This document shows, one piece after another, positions 25,679 through 34,917 of a stretch of DNA of 64,000 bases. The notes under the pieces were generated by a model. That model saw only the letters and a program-made list of their open reading frames with translations, made no database searches and was not told the DNA's origin. The DNA is from Poriferisodalis sp965116245 (GTDB taxonomy: Bacteria > Actinomycetota > Acidimicrobiia > Acidimicrobiales > Poriferisodalaceae). The translations under genes and the position numbers were made by a program. Each line of letters opens with the position of its first letter. Positions within the stretch are counted from its first letter, which is position 1. The stretch covers positions 372,001 to 436,000 of the forward strand of contig OZ220497.1 in the NCBI GenBank assembly GCA_965116245.1, written 5' to 3'.

Positions 25679-27145
25679 TCAGGCTCCGGCTTGTGCCAGA
25701 TCGCGGGCCTTGGCCATAGCCGACTCGGCGTTGCCGACGTTCAAGAAAGCCTGTTCGGGCAGGTCATCCAGATCGCCGTTGCACAACATTTCGAAGGACT
25801 CAATGGTCTCAGCGACCGGCACGAAGATTCCCGGCAAGCCAGTGAACACCTCAGCCACAAAGAACGGCTGGCTCAAGAAACGCTGAATCTTGCGAGCTCG
25901 GTCAACGGTGATGCGGTCCTCCTCAGAGAGCTCATCAAGGCCCAAAATGGCGATGATGTCCTGCAGTTCTTTGTATCGCTGCAAGATCTCCTGGGTGCGC
26001 CGTGCCACGTTGTAATGCCTCTCACCCACAACTTCAGGGCTGAGGATTGTGGAAGTGGACGCCAGCGGATCCACCGCCGGATAGATACCCAACGAGGCAA
26101 TCTGACGGCTCAACTCGGTGGTAGCATCAAGGTGCGTGAAGGTGGTGAAGGGCGCCGGGTCGGTGTAGTCATCCGCGGGCACGTAAACGGCCTGCAGCGA
26201 CGTAATGGAGTGCCCTGAGGTTGAGGTGATGCGCTCTTGCAGTTCGCCCATCTCATCAGCCAGATTGGGCTGGTAACCCACAGCGGAGGGCATCCGCCCC
26301 AGCAGCGTGGACACCTCCGAACCCGCCTGCACAAAACGGAAGATGTTGTCAACGAATAGCAGCACTTCTTGACCTTGTACGTCGCGGAAGTACTCCGCCA
26401 TCGTCAACGCTGAGAGCGCTACTCGCAGCCGCACCCCTGGCGGTTCGTCCATCTGACCAAACACCAGCGCTGTCTTGGAGAGCACGCCCGACTCTTCCAT
26501 CTCCAGATAGAGGTCGGTGCCTTCGCGGGTGCGCTCTCCGACTCCGGCAAAGACCGACACACCGCCGTGCTGAGAAGCAACGCGATTGATCATCTCGGTG
26601 ATGAGCACGGTCTTGCCCACACCAGCGCCACCGAACAGGCCGATTTTGCCGCCCTCCACGTAGGGCTCTAACAGATCAATCACCTTGATGCCCGACTCGA
26701 ACATGGTGGCCTTGGGCTCCAAGGTGTCAAACGAAGGTGCCGAACGGTGGATCTCCCAGCGGTCAGCGATGCCCTCGGTGATATCGGCACCGTCAAGCGG
26801 TTCGCCGAGCACGTTGAAAATGTGGCCGAGAACACCGTCACCGACCGGCACCGTGATGCCTTGACCAGTGTTTACAACAGCCATGCCACGGGTCAGTCCG
26901 TCGGTGGCCTTCATTGACACGATCCGGACGCGGTTGTCGCCGATTTGCTGAGCGACCTCACCGGTAATGGTGACCGGCTTGCCCTCAAGCTCAACGTTCA
27001 TCTGAACAGCAGAGTTAATCTCAGGGATCGCGCCAGGCGGAAACTCAGCGTCAACGACCGGTCCCGCAATAGCGACAACGCGGCCGTCGGCACGGTGATC
27101 CGACTCTGCGGCGGTGCTCGCCGTACTGGCCTCAGTAAGGGTCAT
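25679..27145 (-). CDS. atpD: F-type ATP synthase beta subunit
   Basis: Catalytic subunit of F1. Walker A GGAGVGKTVL, the catalytic Glu region GVGERTREG, LLFVDNIFRF (Walker B) and the ALSALTMAEYFRD segment are all present. 488 aa, normal length. The ATG at 27145 has a good GAGGAG ribosome-binding site 8 bases upstream. Preceded by atpG (39 bp gap) and followed by atpC. Confidence 0.98.
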   Translation of the reverse strand: MTLTEASTASTAAESDHRADGRVVAIAGPVVDAEFPPGAIPEINSAVQMNVELEGKPVTITGEVAQQIGDNRVRIVSMKATDGLTRGMAVVNTGQGITVPVGDGVLGHIFNVLGEPLDGADITEGIADRWEIHRSAPSFDTLEPKATMFESGIKVIDLLEPYVEGGKIGLFGGAGVGKTVLITEMINRVASQHGGVSVFAGVGERTREGTDLYLEMEESGVLSKTALVFGQMDEPPGVRLRVALSALTMAEYFRDVQGQEVLLFVDNIFRFVQAGSEVSTLLGRMPSAVGYQPNLADEMGELQERITSTSGHSITSLQAVYVPADDYTDPAPFTTFTHLDATTELSRQIASLGIYPAVDPLASTSTILSPEVVGERHYNVARRTQEILQRYKELQDIIAILGLDELSEEDRITVDRARKIQRFLSQPFFVAEVFTGLPGIFVPVAETIESFEMLCNGDLDDLPEQAFLNVGNAESAMAKARDLAQAGA

Positions 27146-27184
27146 ATTTGTTTCTCCTCGCAGCGCAGCAGAGGCTAGGTGTGC

Positions 27185-28153
27185 TTACTCGCGTCCACGG
27201 AACAAATCCGCAGTGCGAGCTTCGATGGTGTCTGAGAGCAGGTCAACGACATCGCCGGAAGTTTGGGCAAGTGCCTCAGCGCCACCAACGATTTCCATGA
27301 TCTCGGTGGTGATGGCGTCTTGGCGGGCGCGGTTCATGACTCGTGTCAGGTGGGTCTTTAGTTCTTCGGCGTTGTCTGTCGCAGCTTTCATGGCTCGCTG
27401 TCTGGCCGCGTGCTCAGACGCCGAAGCTTCCAGCAGCGCTGAGTAGAGCCGGGCCTCCGCATAGCGCGGCAACAAACGCTCAAGGATTGCGGCGGGTTCG
27501 GGTTCAAACTCGTAACCCCCAGTCGGACCACGCGATTCAGCGTCGGTTTGGTCTGCGCTGGCTTCGTTTACCTCCAACGGCATGAACGGCACAATCGCTA
27601 CCGATTGGCTGCCCATGGAGTGGAACTGCGTATAGGCCAACATCACCCGCTGACAATCGCTCTCGAACAGCTCCGTAGCGGCTGCAGCGATCCGTTGTGC
27701 GTCTTCGTAGCCGGGCTGATCGCTGAAGCCTTCGAAGCCGTCCGCAATGCGGTAGCCGCGAAACCCGAAGTAGCCGAGCGCTTTTCGTCCCGCCAGCACC
27801 AGCTCATAGTCGCGGCCTTGCGCCGCGTCAGCAACGATGGCACGTTCGGTGGCTCGCAATACGTTGTTGTTGTAGCCGCCGCACAGGCCTCGGTCTGCGG
27901 CGACCACTACGTAGGCCACCTTGGTGACCCGCTCAGGTTGACGCAAGAGCGGATGGTCTGCTTCACCGCCAGCAGAGGCCAGATTCGCAATGACGGCGGT
28001 CACCTTGTCGCTGTAAGGACGCGCTGCGCGTACCCGGGCTTGTGCTCGCACGATGCGCGAGGCGGCGATCAGTTCCATGGCGCGCGTGATCTTCTTAGTG
28101 GCATCAATTGATCTGATGCGACGCCGAAGAATGCGCTCCTGACCGCTTGCCAT
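27185..28153 (-). CDS. atpG: F-type ATP synthase gamma subunit
   Basis: Rotating shaft of F1. N-terminal RRIRSIDATKKITRAMELIA and C-terminal MNRARQDAITTEIMEIVGGA coiled-coil signatures are intact. 322 aa, slightly long; the extra residues are an acidic stretch around 200-225 (NEASADQTDAESRG). Such an insertion is also seen in mycobacterial gamma subunits, where it affects ATP hydrolysis. ATG 28153, 6 bp after atpA. Confidence 0.96.
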   Translation of the reverse strand: MASGQERILRRRIRSIDATKKITRAMELIAASRIVRAQARVRAARPYSDKVTAVIANLASAGGEADHPLLRQPERVTKVAYVVVAADRGLCGGYNNNVLRATERAIVADAAQGRDYELVLAGRKALGYFGFRGYRIADGFEGFSDQPGYEDAQRIAAAATELFESDCQRVMLAYTQFHSMGSQSVAIVPFMPLEVNEASADQTDAESRGPTGGYEFEPEPAAILERLLPRYAEARLYSALLEASASEHAARQRAMKAATDNAEELKTHLTRVMNRARQDAITTEIMEIVGGAEALAQTSGDVVDLLSDTIEARTADLFRGRE

Positions 28154-28159
28154 CGATGA

Positions 28160-29752
28160 TCAGGCCCCCGTTTCGCCTGCGTCAGCTTCGATTTGGCCAG
28201 CTTCGATTTGGTCAGCAGAGTCAGCCTCGCCGGCGGCTGTGCTAGACGCAACGAACTGTGCTGTGAAGGCTTCCACTGCTGCTTGAAGTGCCGTCGCGTC
28301 GACATCGCCGCTTGAACGGATGTCCGACATCAGCGCGCTGTGTCGCGTACCCATGTAAGCGAGCAACTCCTCCTCGTAGCGACTGACATCTTCAACATCG
28401 ATGCCGTCCACATACCCGTTTGTGCCGGCGTAGATAACAACCACTTGCTCCTCAACCGGCATAGGCGAGTTGAGCCCTTGTTTCAGCAGTTCTACCAACC
28501 GGTAGCCCCTGCCAAGCTGCGCCGCAGACACGGCATCTAGCTCAGAGCCGAAGGTAGCGAACGCCTCCAGATCGCGGAACTGAGCCAGGTCAATCTTGAG
28601 TGTGCCAGCCACGCTTTTCATGGCTTTGGTCTGAGCGGCAGATCCCACCCGCGACACTGAGATGCCCACGTCCACCGCAGGCCTTACACCCGACTTGAAC
28701 AGGTCGTCCTGCAGATAGATCTGACCATCGGTGATAGAGATCACGTTGGTCGGTATATAGGCCGAGACATCCCCTGCTTTGGTCTCAATGATCGGAAGGG
28801 CCGTCAACGAGCCTGCCCCGTTGACATCGGACAGCTTGGCTGCACGTTCAAGCAGCCTGCTGTGGAGATAGAAGACGTCTCCCGGGTAGGCCTCGCGGCC
28901 TGGGGGTCGGCGCAGCAGCAAAGACAACTGTCGATAAGCCTCGGCTTGTTTGGACAAATCGTCGTACACGATGAGCGCGTGATCGCCGGTCTCCATCCAG
29001 TGTTGGCCCATAGCGCAGCCCGCGTATGGCGCCAAGTACTTGAACGGTGCCGGGTCTGACGCAGGCGCCGACACCACCACGGTGTACTCCATGGCACCTC
29101 GCTCGCGCAGCGTGTTGACCACTTGGGCCACCGTGGAACCCTTCTGCCCTATCGCTACATAGATGCACTTCACACCCAGGCCAGCTTGATTCAAGATGGT
29201 GTCAACAGCGACTGAGGTCTTGCCGGTCTTGCGGTCACCGATTATGAGTTCACGCTGACCCCGACCGACCGGAGTCATTGCATCGATCGCCTTGATACCC
29301 GTCTGCAAGGGCTCGTGAACGGGCTTGCGGCCCATCACACCGGGGGCCTGAATTTCCATGCGTCGTTCGACAGCACCGGTGATTTCACCTCGGCCGTCAA
29401 TGGGCTGGCCGAGTGCGTTTACAACCCGCCCGAGAACTGCGTCTCCCACCGGAACCGAGAGGATGCGGCCGGTAGCCCGCACCGCTTGACCTTCCTCAAT
29501 ATGCTCAACACTGCCCAGCACTACAGCACCGATTGAGTTCTCATCAAGATTCAGCGCCAGGCCAACGTCACCGCTGGAGAATTCAAGAATCTCGTTCACC
29601 GAGCAACTAGGCAGCCCTGAGACGCGTGCGATGCCATCGCCTACTTCAAGGATGCGTCCAACGGTGCCAGCTTCGATTTCCGGGTCGAAGCCCTCCAGGT
29701 TCTGACGAATCGCGGAAGTGATGTCACCAATATTGATGCTCAAGTCAGTCAC
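28160..29752 (-). CDS. atpA: F-type ATP synthase alpha subunit
   Basis: Non-catalytic nucleotide-binding subunit of F1, 530 aa. Walker A GDRKTGKTSV, the GQRELIIGD segment and SRVGSAAQTKAMKSVAG are typical. A C-terminal tail of about 20 residues contains a duplicated QIEA unit encoded by two 15-bp repeats at 28183-28212. GTG start at 29752 overlapping the atpH stop (GTGA). Confidence 0.97.
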   Translation of the reverse strand: MTDLSINIGDITSAIRQNLEGFDPEIEAGTVGRILEVGDGIARVSGLPSCSVNEILEFSSGDVGLALNLDENSIGAVVLGSVEHIEEGQAVRATGRILSVPVGDAVLGRVVNALGQPIDGRGEITGAVERRMEIQAPGVMGRKPVHEPLQTGIKAIDAMTPVGRGQRELIIGDRKTGKTSVAVDTILNQAGLGVKCIYVAIGQKGSTVAQVVNTLRERGAMEYTVVVSAPASDPAPFKYLAPYAGCAMGQHWMETGDHALIVYDDLSKQAEAYRQLSLLLRRPPGREAYPGDVFYLHSRLLERAAKLSDVNGAGSLTALPIIETKAGDVSAYIPTNVISITDGQIYLQDDLFKSGVRPAVDVGISVSRVGSAAQTKAMKSVAGTLKIDLAQFRDLEAFATFGSELDAVSAAQLGRGYRLVELLKQGLNSPMPVEEQVVVIYAGTNGYVDGIDVEDVSRYEEELLAYMGTRHSALMSDIRSSGDVDATALQAAVEAFTAQFVASSTAAGEADSADQIEAGQIEADAGETGA

Positions 29753-30276
29753 GACAGGCGCTCCTTCATCTGGTCAAGTCGAGTGCTAACCGAGCCGTCA
29801 AAGACCGTGTCGCCGATCTGAGCGCTTAGCCCTCCGATTATCTCGGGGTCCACTACGACGTGAACGCTGACGTTGCGACCGCTGGCTCGGCTAAGCGCCT
29901 CGGCCACTCGCGTGATCTGATCCTCTGTGAGCGCGACAGCCGCCCGCACCTCAGCTACCGCACCGCCGCGTGAAGCTGCTGCCAATGTGAGTGCCTCGTC
30001 GGCAACGGCATTGATATCGCCGCCATGTCCAGCGCCTACCAGCAGCGCCACAACGTTGAGCGTCACCGGCGAAGCCTGCTCGGCCAGCAAATCCTCAATG
30101 ATGCCGATGCGACGCGAGGCGGGTACCGAGCGGTCCGAGAGCACCCGGCGCAATTGCTCGCTCCCTTCAACAGCACGACCAACTACCGACAGCTCCTCGG
30201 TTACTCGGTCAAGCTGTCCTTCGGCTTGCGCGATAGCCACGACTGCTTCCGCGTACCCCGCAGTGCGCTCGCTCAT
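29749..30276 (-). CDS. atpH: F-type ATP synthase delta subunit
   Basis: Peripheral-stalk delta (OSCP) subunit, 175 aa; it has the ordinary bacterial length, not the mycobacterial b-delta fusion. The C-terminal GGLSAQIGDTVFDGSVSTRL motif is diagnostic. ATG at 30276. Followed by atpA with a 4-bp overlap; separated from atpF by 139 bp that contain a small tandem repeat. Confidence 0.94.
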   Translation of the reverse strand: MSERTAGYAEAVVAIAQAEGQLDRVTEELSVVGRAVEGSEQLRRVLSDRSVPASRRIGIIEDLLAEQASPVTLNVVALLVGAGHGGDINAVADEALTLAAASRGGAVAEVRAAVALTEDQITRVAEALSRASGRNVSVHVVVDPEIIGGLSAQIGDTVFDGSVSTRLDQMKERLS

Positions 30277-30365
30277 CGGTTGATCCTGGTCATCAATTCA
30301 ACTCCTGTCCCGGTCCGTGCCCAACCTCAATGCCAGCAGGGCTTCGCTGTCGGCACTGCTTCTGC

Positions 30366-30399
30366 GTCGGCACAGCACAGTCGGCACAGCACAGTCGGG
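30366..30399. repeat. 14-bp tandem repeat between atpF and atpH
   Basis: GTCGGCACAGCACA occurs at 30366-30379 and 30380-30393, then GTCGGG. It lies in the only long gap inside the atp operon. Confidence 0.85.
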
Positions 30400-30415
30400 T
30401 CTAAGGCAGGGACGT

Positions 30416-30958
30416 TCAGTTCCCCACCCTTGCGATGTAGTCCTCAATCAGCCGAGCATGAGCCGATTCGTCAATGCTGGCGCGCACCACCTGCTCTGCG
30501 GCACCCACTGCGATTGAGGTGATGTCCGCGCGTACCTCGGCCATCGCCCGCGCACGAGCCGCTTCAATATCGGCCTCGGCTTGGGCCCGACGCTCCGCGA
30601 TCTCAGGCTCAATTGCCGCAAGACGCTCTTGACGGACCGCTTCTGCGGCGCTCCTGGCTTCCTCAATGATGCGCGCCGCTTCTGCATTGGCCTCAGCCAA
30701 GCGGGCGTCGTAGGTGGCACGCAGCTCCTCGGCTTCGCTCTTGGCCATCGCGGCTGAGTCCAGATCGCCTTGGATGCGATCAGTACGAGCCTCCATTGCC
30801 CGGCGAATAGGCGGCAACGCCAGCTTCCACATCACGAATAGAAGAATGGCGAAGGCCGCCGAGCCCCAGATCACCTCGTTCCATTCGGGGATGATCGGGT
30901 TAGAGGTGGCCTCGCCCTCGCCTGCGGCGAGTAATCCCACTGCTACAGCGGTGTTCAC
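30416..30958 (-). CDS. atpF: F-type ATP synthase b subunit
   Basis: Peripheral stalk b subunit, 180 aa: one N-terminal membrane helix (about 30-50, IWGSAAFAILLFVMWKLALP) followed by a long charged Ala/Glu/Arg coiled coil to the C-terminus. GTG start at 30958 with a strong AGGAGG ribosome-binding site. Preceded by atpE. Confidence 0.95.
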   Translation of the reverse strand: MNTAVAVGLLAAGEGEATSNPIIPEWNEVIWGSAAFAILLFVMWKLALPPIRRAMEARTDRIQGDLDSAAMAKSEAEELRATYDARLAEANAEAARIIEEARSAAEAVRQERLAAIEPEIAERRAQAEADIEAARARAMAEVRADITSIAVGAAEQVVRASIDESAHARLIEDYIARVGN

Positions 30959-30967
30959 TGCTGCCTC

Positions 30968-31219
30968 CTAGGCGAAATTGAGCAGGATGAACACCACGAA
31001 ACCAATGAGGGCCAACGCCTCGGTGAACGCGATGCCCAAGAACATGGTGGTGCGCACCATGCCTGCTGATTCGGGCTGACGGGCCATAGCGGTGATGGCG
31101 TTGCCGACCACAAGGCCGATACCGACGCCAGGGCCGATAGCCGCGAGGCCATAGCCGAGGCCAGCGCCGAGCGCCTTGAGGCCGTCAAGTGCATTGTCCG
31201 CTTGTGCGAGCAAGTCCAT
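30968..31219 (-). CDS. atpE: F-type ATP synthase c subunit
   Basis: Rotor ring subunit, 83 aa, two membrane helices joined by the polar loop ARQPE. The ion-binding carboxylate is the Glu in GIAFTEALALIGFV. The residues around it do not match the usual sodium-binding set, so proton coupling is likely. The glycine-rich first helix (GYGLAAIGPGVGIGLVVGNA) is typical. ATG 31219 with a GGAGA ribosome-binding site. Confidence 0.97.
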   Translation of the reverse strand: MDLLAQADNALDGLKALGAGLGYGLAAIGPGVGIGLVVGNAITAMARQPESAGMVRTTMFLGIAFTEALALIGFVVFILLNFA

Positions 31220-31322
31220 TACTCGTGTTCTCCTGTGTTGTACGGGATTATGGGGTAAGGGCCGCAGCGCCAGGGCACTAAGTGCGGCTTATGTTCGGGC
31301 AGAGAGTCAGTCGGGGTTTTGT

Positions 31323-32114
31323 CTAGTGCTCGGGGTGCAACGCTCCACCGATATAGACCGCAGCGAGGATGGTGAAGATGAACGCCTGCAAGAACGCCAC
31401 CAGAATCTCAAAGGCGGTCAGGCCGATGAGAACCACAAACGGCGCCCACACGATCGCAAATAGTGCGCTGGTATCCCACAGGGCAGCCGTTAGCACGCCG
31501 AAGGTGACGAGCAGCAAGTGACCCGCGAGCATGTTCGCGAAAAGTCGCACGGCCAGCGAAAATGGCCGCACGAAGAACGTTGAGACGAACTCAATGAGCG
31601 CCACCAACGGCAGCAGGGCTTTGGGCACCCCGGGCGGGATCACCACGCTCTTGAGGTAGCCGAAGAAGCCGTTGTGCTTGATGCCCACGGCGTTGAACAC
31701 CACCCACACCAACACCGCTAACACAGCGGGCATCGCCATGCGGGCGTTGGCAGGGAAGTGGATGAACGGGAACACCTCGGTGATGTTTGAGAACAAAATG
31801 AACAAGAACAGCGTCATCAAGAACGGCAGGTAGCGAAGGCCATCGGGCCCGATCGTTTGCATGATGACGTTCTCGCGGATGAACTCCATCGAGGTTTCGG
31901 CCACCGTCTGAACGCCGCGGGGTGCGCTGATGACTTCGGCGCGCTCATAGCGCCGCTTCGCCATCGCGAACATCACTACCGGCGCAACGAGGGCGAACAA
32001 GTAGATGATGCCGACCTTGTTCAGCGCCAATACCGAGTCATCTAGCCCTGGCAAGATGTTCGGCCACTCCAATAGGTGGCCAATGTCAGGGAAGGTCAGC
32101 GCTAACAGGTCCAC
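31323..32114 (-). CDS. atpB: F-type ATP synthase a subunit
   Basis: Stator channel subunit. The essential arginine lies in the segment FSLAVRLFANMLAGHLLL, and the later FEILVAFLQAFIFTILAAVY helix is typical. About 263 aa from GTG 32114, overlapping the 3' end of the upstream small membrane gene by 13 bp. The longer upstream frame to 32189 would extend into that gene and is not conserved in character. Confidence 0.95.
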   Translation of the reverse strand: MDLLALTFPDIGHLLEWPNILPGLDDSVLALNKVGIIYLFALVAPVVMFAMAKRRYERAEVISAPRGVQTVAETSMEFIRENVIMQTIGPDGLRYLPFLMTLFLFILFSNITEVFPFIHFPANARMAMPAVLAVLVWVVFNAVGIKHNGFFGYLKSVVIPPGVPKALLPLVALIEFVSTFFVRPFSLAVRLFANMLAGHLLLVTFGVLTAALWDTSALFAIVWAPFVVLIGLTAFEILVAFLQAFIFTILAAVYIGGALHPEH

Positions 32115-32593
32115 TTCTGCTCCTTGCCGGGACGTTGAAGATCTAGGCCTGGGGCTGCGAGCCGCAGGGAAACATATCGGATCTCCCAAACAAGTAGACC
32201 GATATGGCTCGAGATGATGGTGATCGCGATGGGAACGGGCTCAAAGAAGCCCAGTTGGCCGACAGCAAGCACGATGCCTGCGAGCAGAGCCAAGCGCACA
32301 ACGAAACCGCCCAAAGTGACCCCCATCAGCGCGACTGGCGAAGTGCGTGCTCCCCAAGCCATCAGAGCTGCTGCTGTCGCGAGATTGCCTATAACTAGGC
32401 CATATCCAAGTGCTGAGGACAACGCTCCGCCGATGCCCCAGATCAACCCACTCGCCACAACCCAAGCGGGAAACACCCACAGACTCCGGCGCGCTATATC
32501 GCGGGCGATCGCGCGCTCCGGGGAATGGCCGACGATGTTTTGGGACGCGTCAGTGCGCGTTTGGATCTGCGCGTCAGCGTCAAGACTCGTCAT
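32102..32593 (-). CDS. AtpI-like small membrane protein of atp operon
   Basis: 163 aa with about four hydrophobic segments; sequence is weakly conserved. Its place directly before atpB and after an AtpZ-like gene fits the AtpI/ATP synthase protein I group that helps assemble the c ring or import magnesium. ATG at 32593 overlaps the AtpZ stop (ATGA). Assignment is mainly by position and membrane topology. Confidence 0.7.
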   Translation of the reverse strand: MTSLDADAQIQTRTDASQNIVGHSPERAIARDIARRSLWVFPAWVVASGLIWGIGGALSSALGYGLVIGNLATAAALMAWGARTSPVALMGVTLGGFVVRLALLAGIVLAVGQLGFFEPVPIAITIISSHIGLLVWEIRYVSLRLAAPGLDLQRPGKEQKWTC

Positions 32594-33036
32594 GAAGGGA
32601 CCGCGCGGTCTGCTGCAGTCGCGCTGGGTTCCGTCGCGCTGGGAGTAGCCACGTCGACATCGCGTAGACCAGTGTCCAAGGAAACGCCCAGCGGTAAGGA
32701 CGCCGGTTCGTTTACGACGGCTGCGCGATCAATGCCGCGCTGCTTCGCTGGACGACGCGCGGCCACCTCCTGCTCGTGGAGCTGCATGCGTTCCGCGTAT
32801 CGGTACCACTCCACCAGCAGCTTCAAGACAAATGCAAACATGCCGAAGCTGAGCGCAAGCCATGGTCCGGTGCCCCACCAACGATCCAAGCCAAACCCAG
32901 CCGCCGCGAACAATGCTGGTGTCAGCACTAACTCAATGGCCTTTGCCAGTCCGTCTTCGCTGCCAGTACGGACAGTGCTGGTACGCGCAGTGCTGGTACG
33001 GACGGTGCTGGCTTGGGGGGAGCGCGCCACGGACAC
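32590..33036 (-). CDS. AtpZ/AtpI-family protein
   Basis: 148 aa. Two membrane helices (LVLTPALFAAAGFGLDRWW and PWLALSFGMFAFVLKLLVEW) match the AtpZ-like family at the start of atp operons; AtpZ-AtpI has been described as a Ca/Mg channel supporting ATP synthase. The N-terminus is a TVRTSTARTSTVRTG repeat encoded by three 15-bp units at 32966-33010. The C-terminal 60 residues are variable. GTG start at 33036, 12 bp after rpiB-glyA. Confidence 0.75.
   Translation of the reverse strand: MSVARSPQASTVRTSTARTSTVRTGSEDGLAKAIELVLTPALFAAAGFGLDRWWGTGPWLALSFGMFAFVLKLLVEWYRYAERMQLHEQEVAARRPAKQRGIDRAAVVNEPASLPLGVSLDTGLRDVDVATPSATEPSATAADRAVPS
32966..33010. repeat. In-frame 15-bp tandem repeat in AtpZ-like gene
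   Basis: Three units of the type GTACGGACAGTGCTG with one or two differences each, encoding a Thr/Arg/Ser/Val N-terminal tail. Confidence 0.85.
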
Positions 33037-33048
33037 AGGCTAGGAGAC

Positions 33049-34782
33049 TCAGCGTTCGTAGGGCGGGAAAGCAGCGCAGAGCTCGCCAACCTCACTGCGC
33101 ACCTGAGCGATGACCTCCTGATCGTCAGCCCTGCGCAACACTCGGGCGGTGAACTCGGCGATATTGGTCATCTCTTGAGGCCCCATGCCTTGAGTCGTCA
33201 CCGACGCTGTGCCCATTCGAATGCCACTGGTCACAAACGGCGAACGCGAGTCGTCTGGAATGGCATTGCGGTTCAGCGTAATTCCGGCTGCATCCAGTGC
33301 TTCTTGGGCTGCCTTGCCTGTGAGGTCGGGATCGAACGTGCGCAAGTCAACCAGGAGAAGATGGTTATCGGTGCCACCGGTCACTAACCGAAAGCCATGT
33401 GCTGCGAGTGCATCGGCCAGGGCGGATGCGTTGGCGACTATGCGCTCCTGATAGTTGGCAAAATCGGGGTGGGCCGCTTCGGCGAAACCCACTGCCTTGG
33501 CCGCGACCGCATGATCTAGTGGTCCACCCTGAGTTCCTGGGAAGACTGCAGAGTCGATGCGCTTGGCGTATTCCTGAGTACACAAGATCGTTCCACCTCG
33601 AGGCCCACGCATGGTCTTATGCGTAGTGAAAGTGACGATGTCGGCCAACGGAACCGGGTTCGGGTGCTGGCCCGCGACGATCAGTCCAGCGATGTGCGCC
33701 GCATCAAACATGAATACAGCGCCGATCTCGTCGCAAACCTCGCGGAATGGAACTGGGTCAATGCGGCGCGGATACGCCGTGGCACCCGCCACGATCAGTT
33801 TGGGCCGATGCACGCAAGCCGCCTCGGCCATGGCCTCATAGTTGATGCGCTCGTCGCTATTCGTCAGCCCATAGCTCACGAAGTTGTAGAACTTGCCGCT
33901 GGCGTTGACAGGCGACCCATGCGTTAGGTGGCCGCCATGGTCCAAACTCATGCCCAACACGGTGTCACCGACATCCAGCAACGCCAGGTACACCGCGGCG
34001 TTGGCCTGCGACCCAGAGTGGGGCTGCACGTTGGCGTGCTCGGCACCAAATAGAGCCTTGACACGGTCAATAGCGAGTTGCTCCGCAACGTCGGCATTGA
34101 GGTTGCCGCCGTAATAGCGGCGACGTGGGTAACCCTCGCTGTATTTGTTGGTGAACACGCTGCCAGTGACGGACATGACCGCGGGCGAGGCGAAGTTCTC
34201 CGAAGCAATGAGCTGCAACGTCGTCATTTGTCGCTGAAGCTCGGCTTTGAGCAACTCTTCGACTTCGGGGTCGCCAGGCGCCGCCCAGCTCGCCGAGCGC
34301 GGATGCGTGCTAGCACTGCCTAGATCGTTGATCTTGCGCACTCGAGCCTCATGACGCCCACCCTCATAGGAAGCTCCCAAGAAGGCGTCAAGCGCAGCCT
34401 TAGCGATCTCATGATCGATCAGTCGCGCGCCGAAACAGACGACGTGGGCATCGTTGTGCTCACGGGCCAGTCGAGCTGAAGTCGGGTCATGCACGGTCGC
34501 GGCACGAATGCCAGCCACCTTGCCAGCCGCCATGGCGATACCGATACCACTGCCGCAGACCGCAACGCCCAGATCAGCAGCACCAGACGCGACCGCCTCG
34601 CCTACCGCTACGCCGTAGTCGGGATAGTCGACCGACTCTGGACCGCTGGTTCCGAGATCCACGATCCGATAGCCACACGCGCATAGGTGCTGCGCCAAGT
34701 GATCCTTGAGTTCCCAACCGGCGTGATCTGCAGCGAACGCAACAGAGAGCTGCGAGGGAGTGCGCGGGGTGCTATTTGCCAC
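33049..34782 (-). CDS. Ribose-5-phosphate isomerase B fused to serine hydroxymethyltransferase
   Basis: 577 aa in one frame. Residues 11-155 are RpiB (AADHAGWELK, active-site Cys76 in VCGSGIGIAM, REHNDAHVVCFGARL), which interconverts ribulose- and ribose-5-phosphate. Residues 170-577 are GlyA (LIASENFASPAV, YPRRRYYGG, PLP lysine 389 in TTHKTMRGPRGG), which makes glycine and methylene-THF from serine. A Ser/Ala-rich linker joins them. Both sets of catalytic residues look intact, so both activities are expected. GTG start at 34782. It sits directly upstream of the atp genes, where rpiB and glyA are separate neighbours in some Firmicutes. Confidence 0.95.
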   Translation of the reverse strand: MANSTPRTPSQLSVAFAADHAGWELKDHLAQHLCACGYRIVDLGTSGPESVDYPDYGVAVGEAVASGAADLGVAVCGSGIGIAMAAGKVAGIRAATVHDPTSARLAREHNDAHVVCFGARLIDHEIAKAALDAFLGASYEGGRHEARVRKINDLGSASTHPRSASWAAPGDPEVEELLKAELQRQMTTLQLIASENFASPAVMSVTGSVFTNKYSEGYPRRRYYGGNLNADVAEQLAIDRVKALFGAEHANVQPHSGSQANAAVYLALLDVGDTVLGMSLDHGGHLTHGSPVNASGKFYNFVSYGLTNSDERINYEAMAEAACVHRPKLIVAGATAYPRRIDPVPFREVCDEIGAVFMFDAAHIAGLIVAGQHPNPVPLADIVTFTTHKTMRGPRGGTILCTQEYAKRIDSAVFPGTQGGPLDHAVAAKAVGFAEAAHPDFANYQERIVANASALADALAAHGFRLVTGGTDNHLLLVDLRTFDPDLTGKAAQEALDAAGITLNRNAIPDDSRSPFVTSGIRMGTASVTTQGMGPQEMTNIAEFTARVLRRADDQEVIAQVRSEVGELCAAFPPYER

Positions 34783-34917
34783 CGAGGGAGTCTTACAGAG
34801 ACATCGTCACTTTGTGACACCTGCGCAGCAATAAGACTGGCGAAGCAGCGATCTCGGGACGCAAAAGGTGACGACACAGACCGCTCGCGCTGCGCCCGCG
34901 GCGACCCAGATGGTGGC

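Noticed and set aside
34806..34818. GTCAC-TTT-GTGAC palindrome before rpiB-glyA as an operator
   Set aside because: Only one such site was seen with this spacing, and short palindromes are common in G+C-rich DNA. Too little to call.
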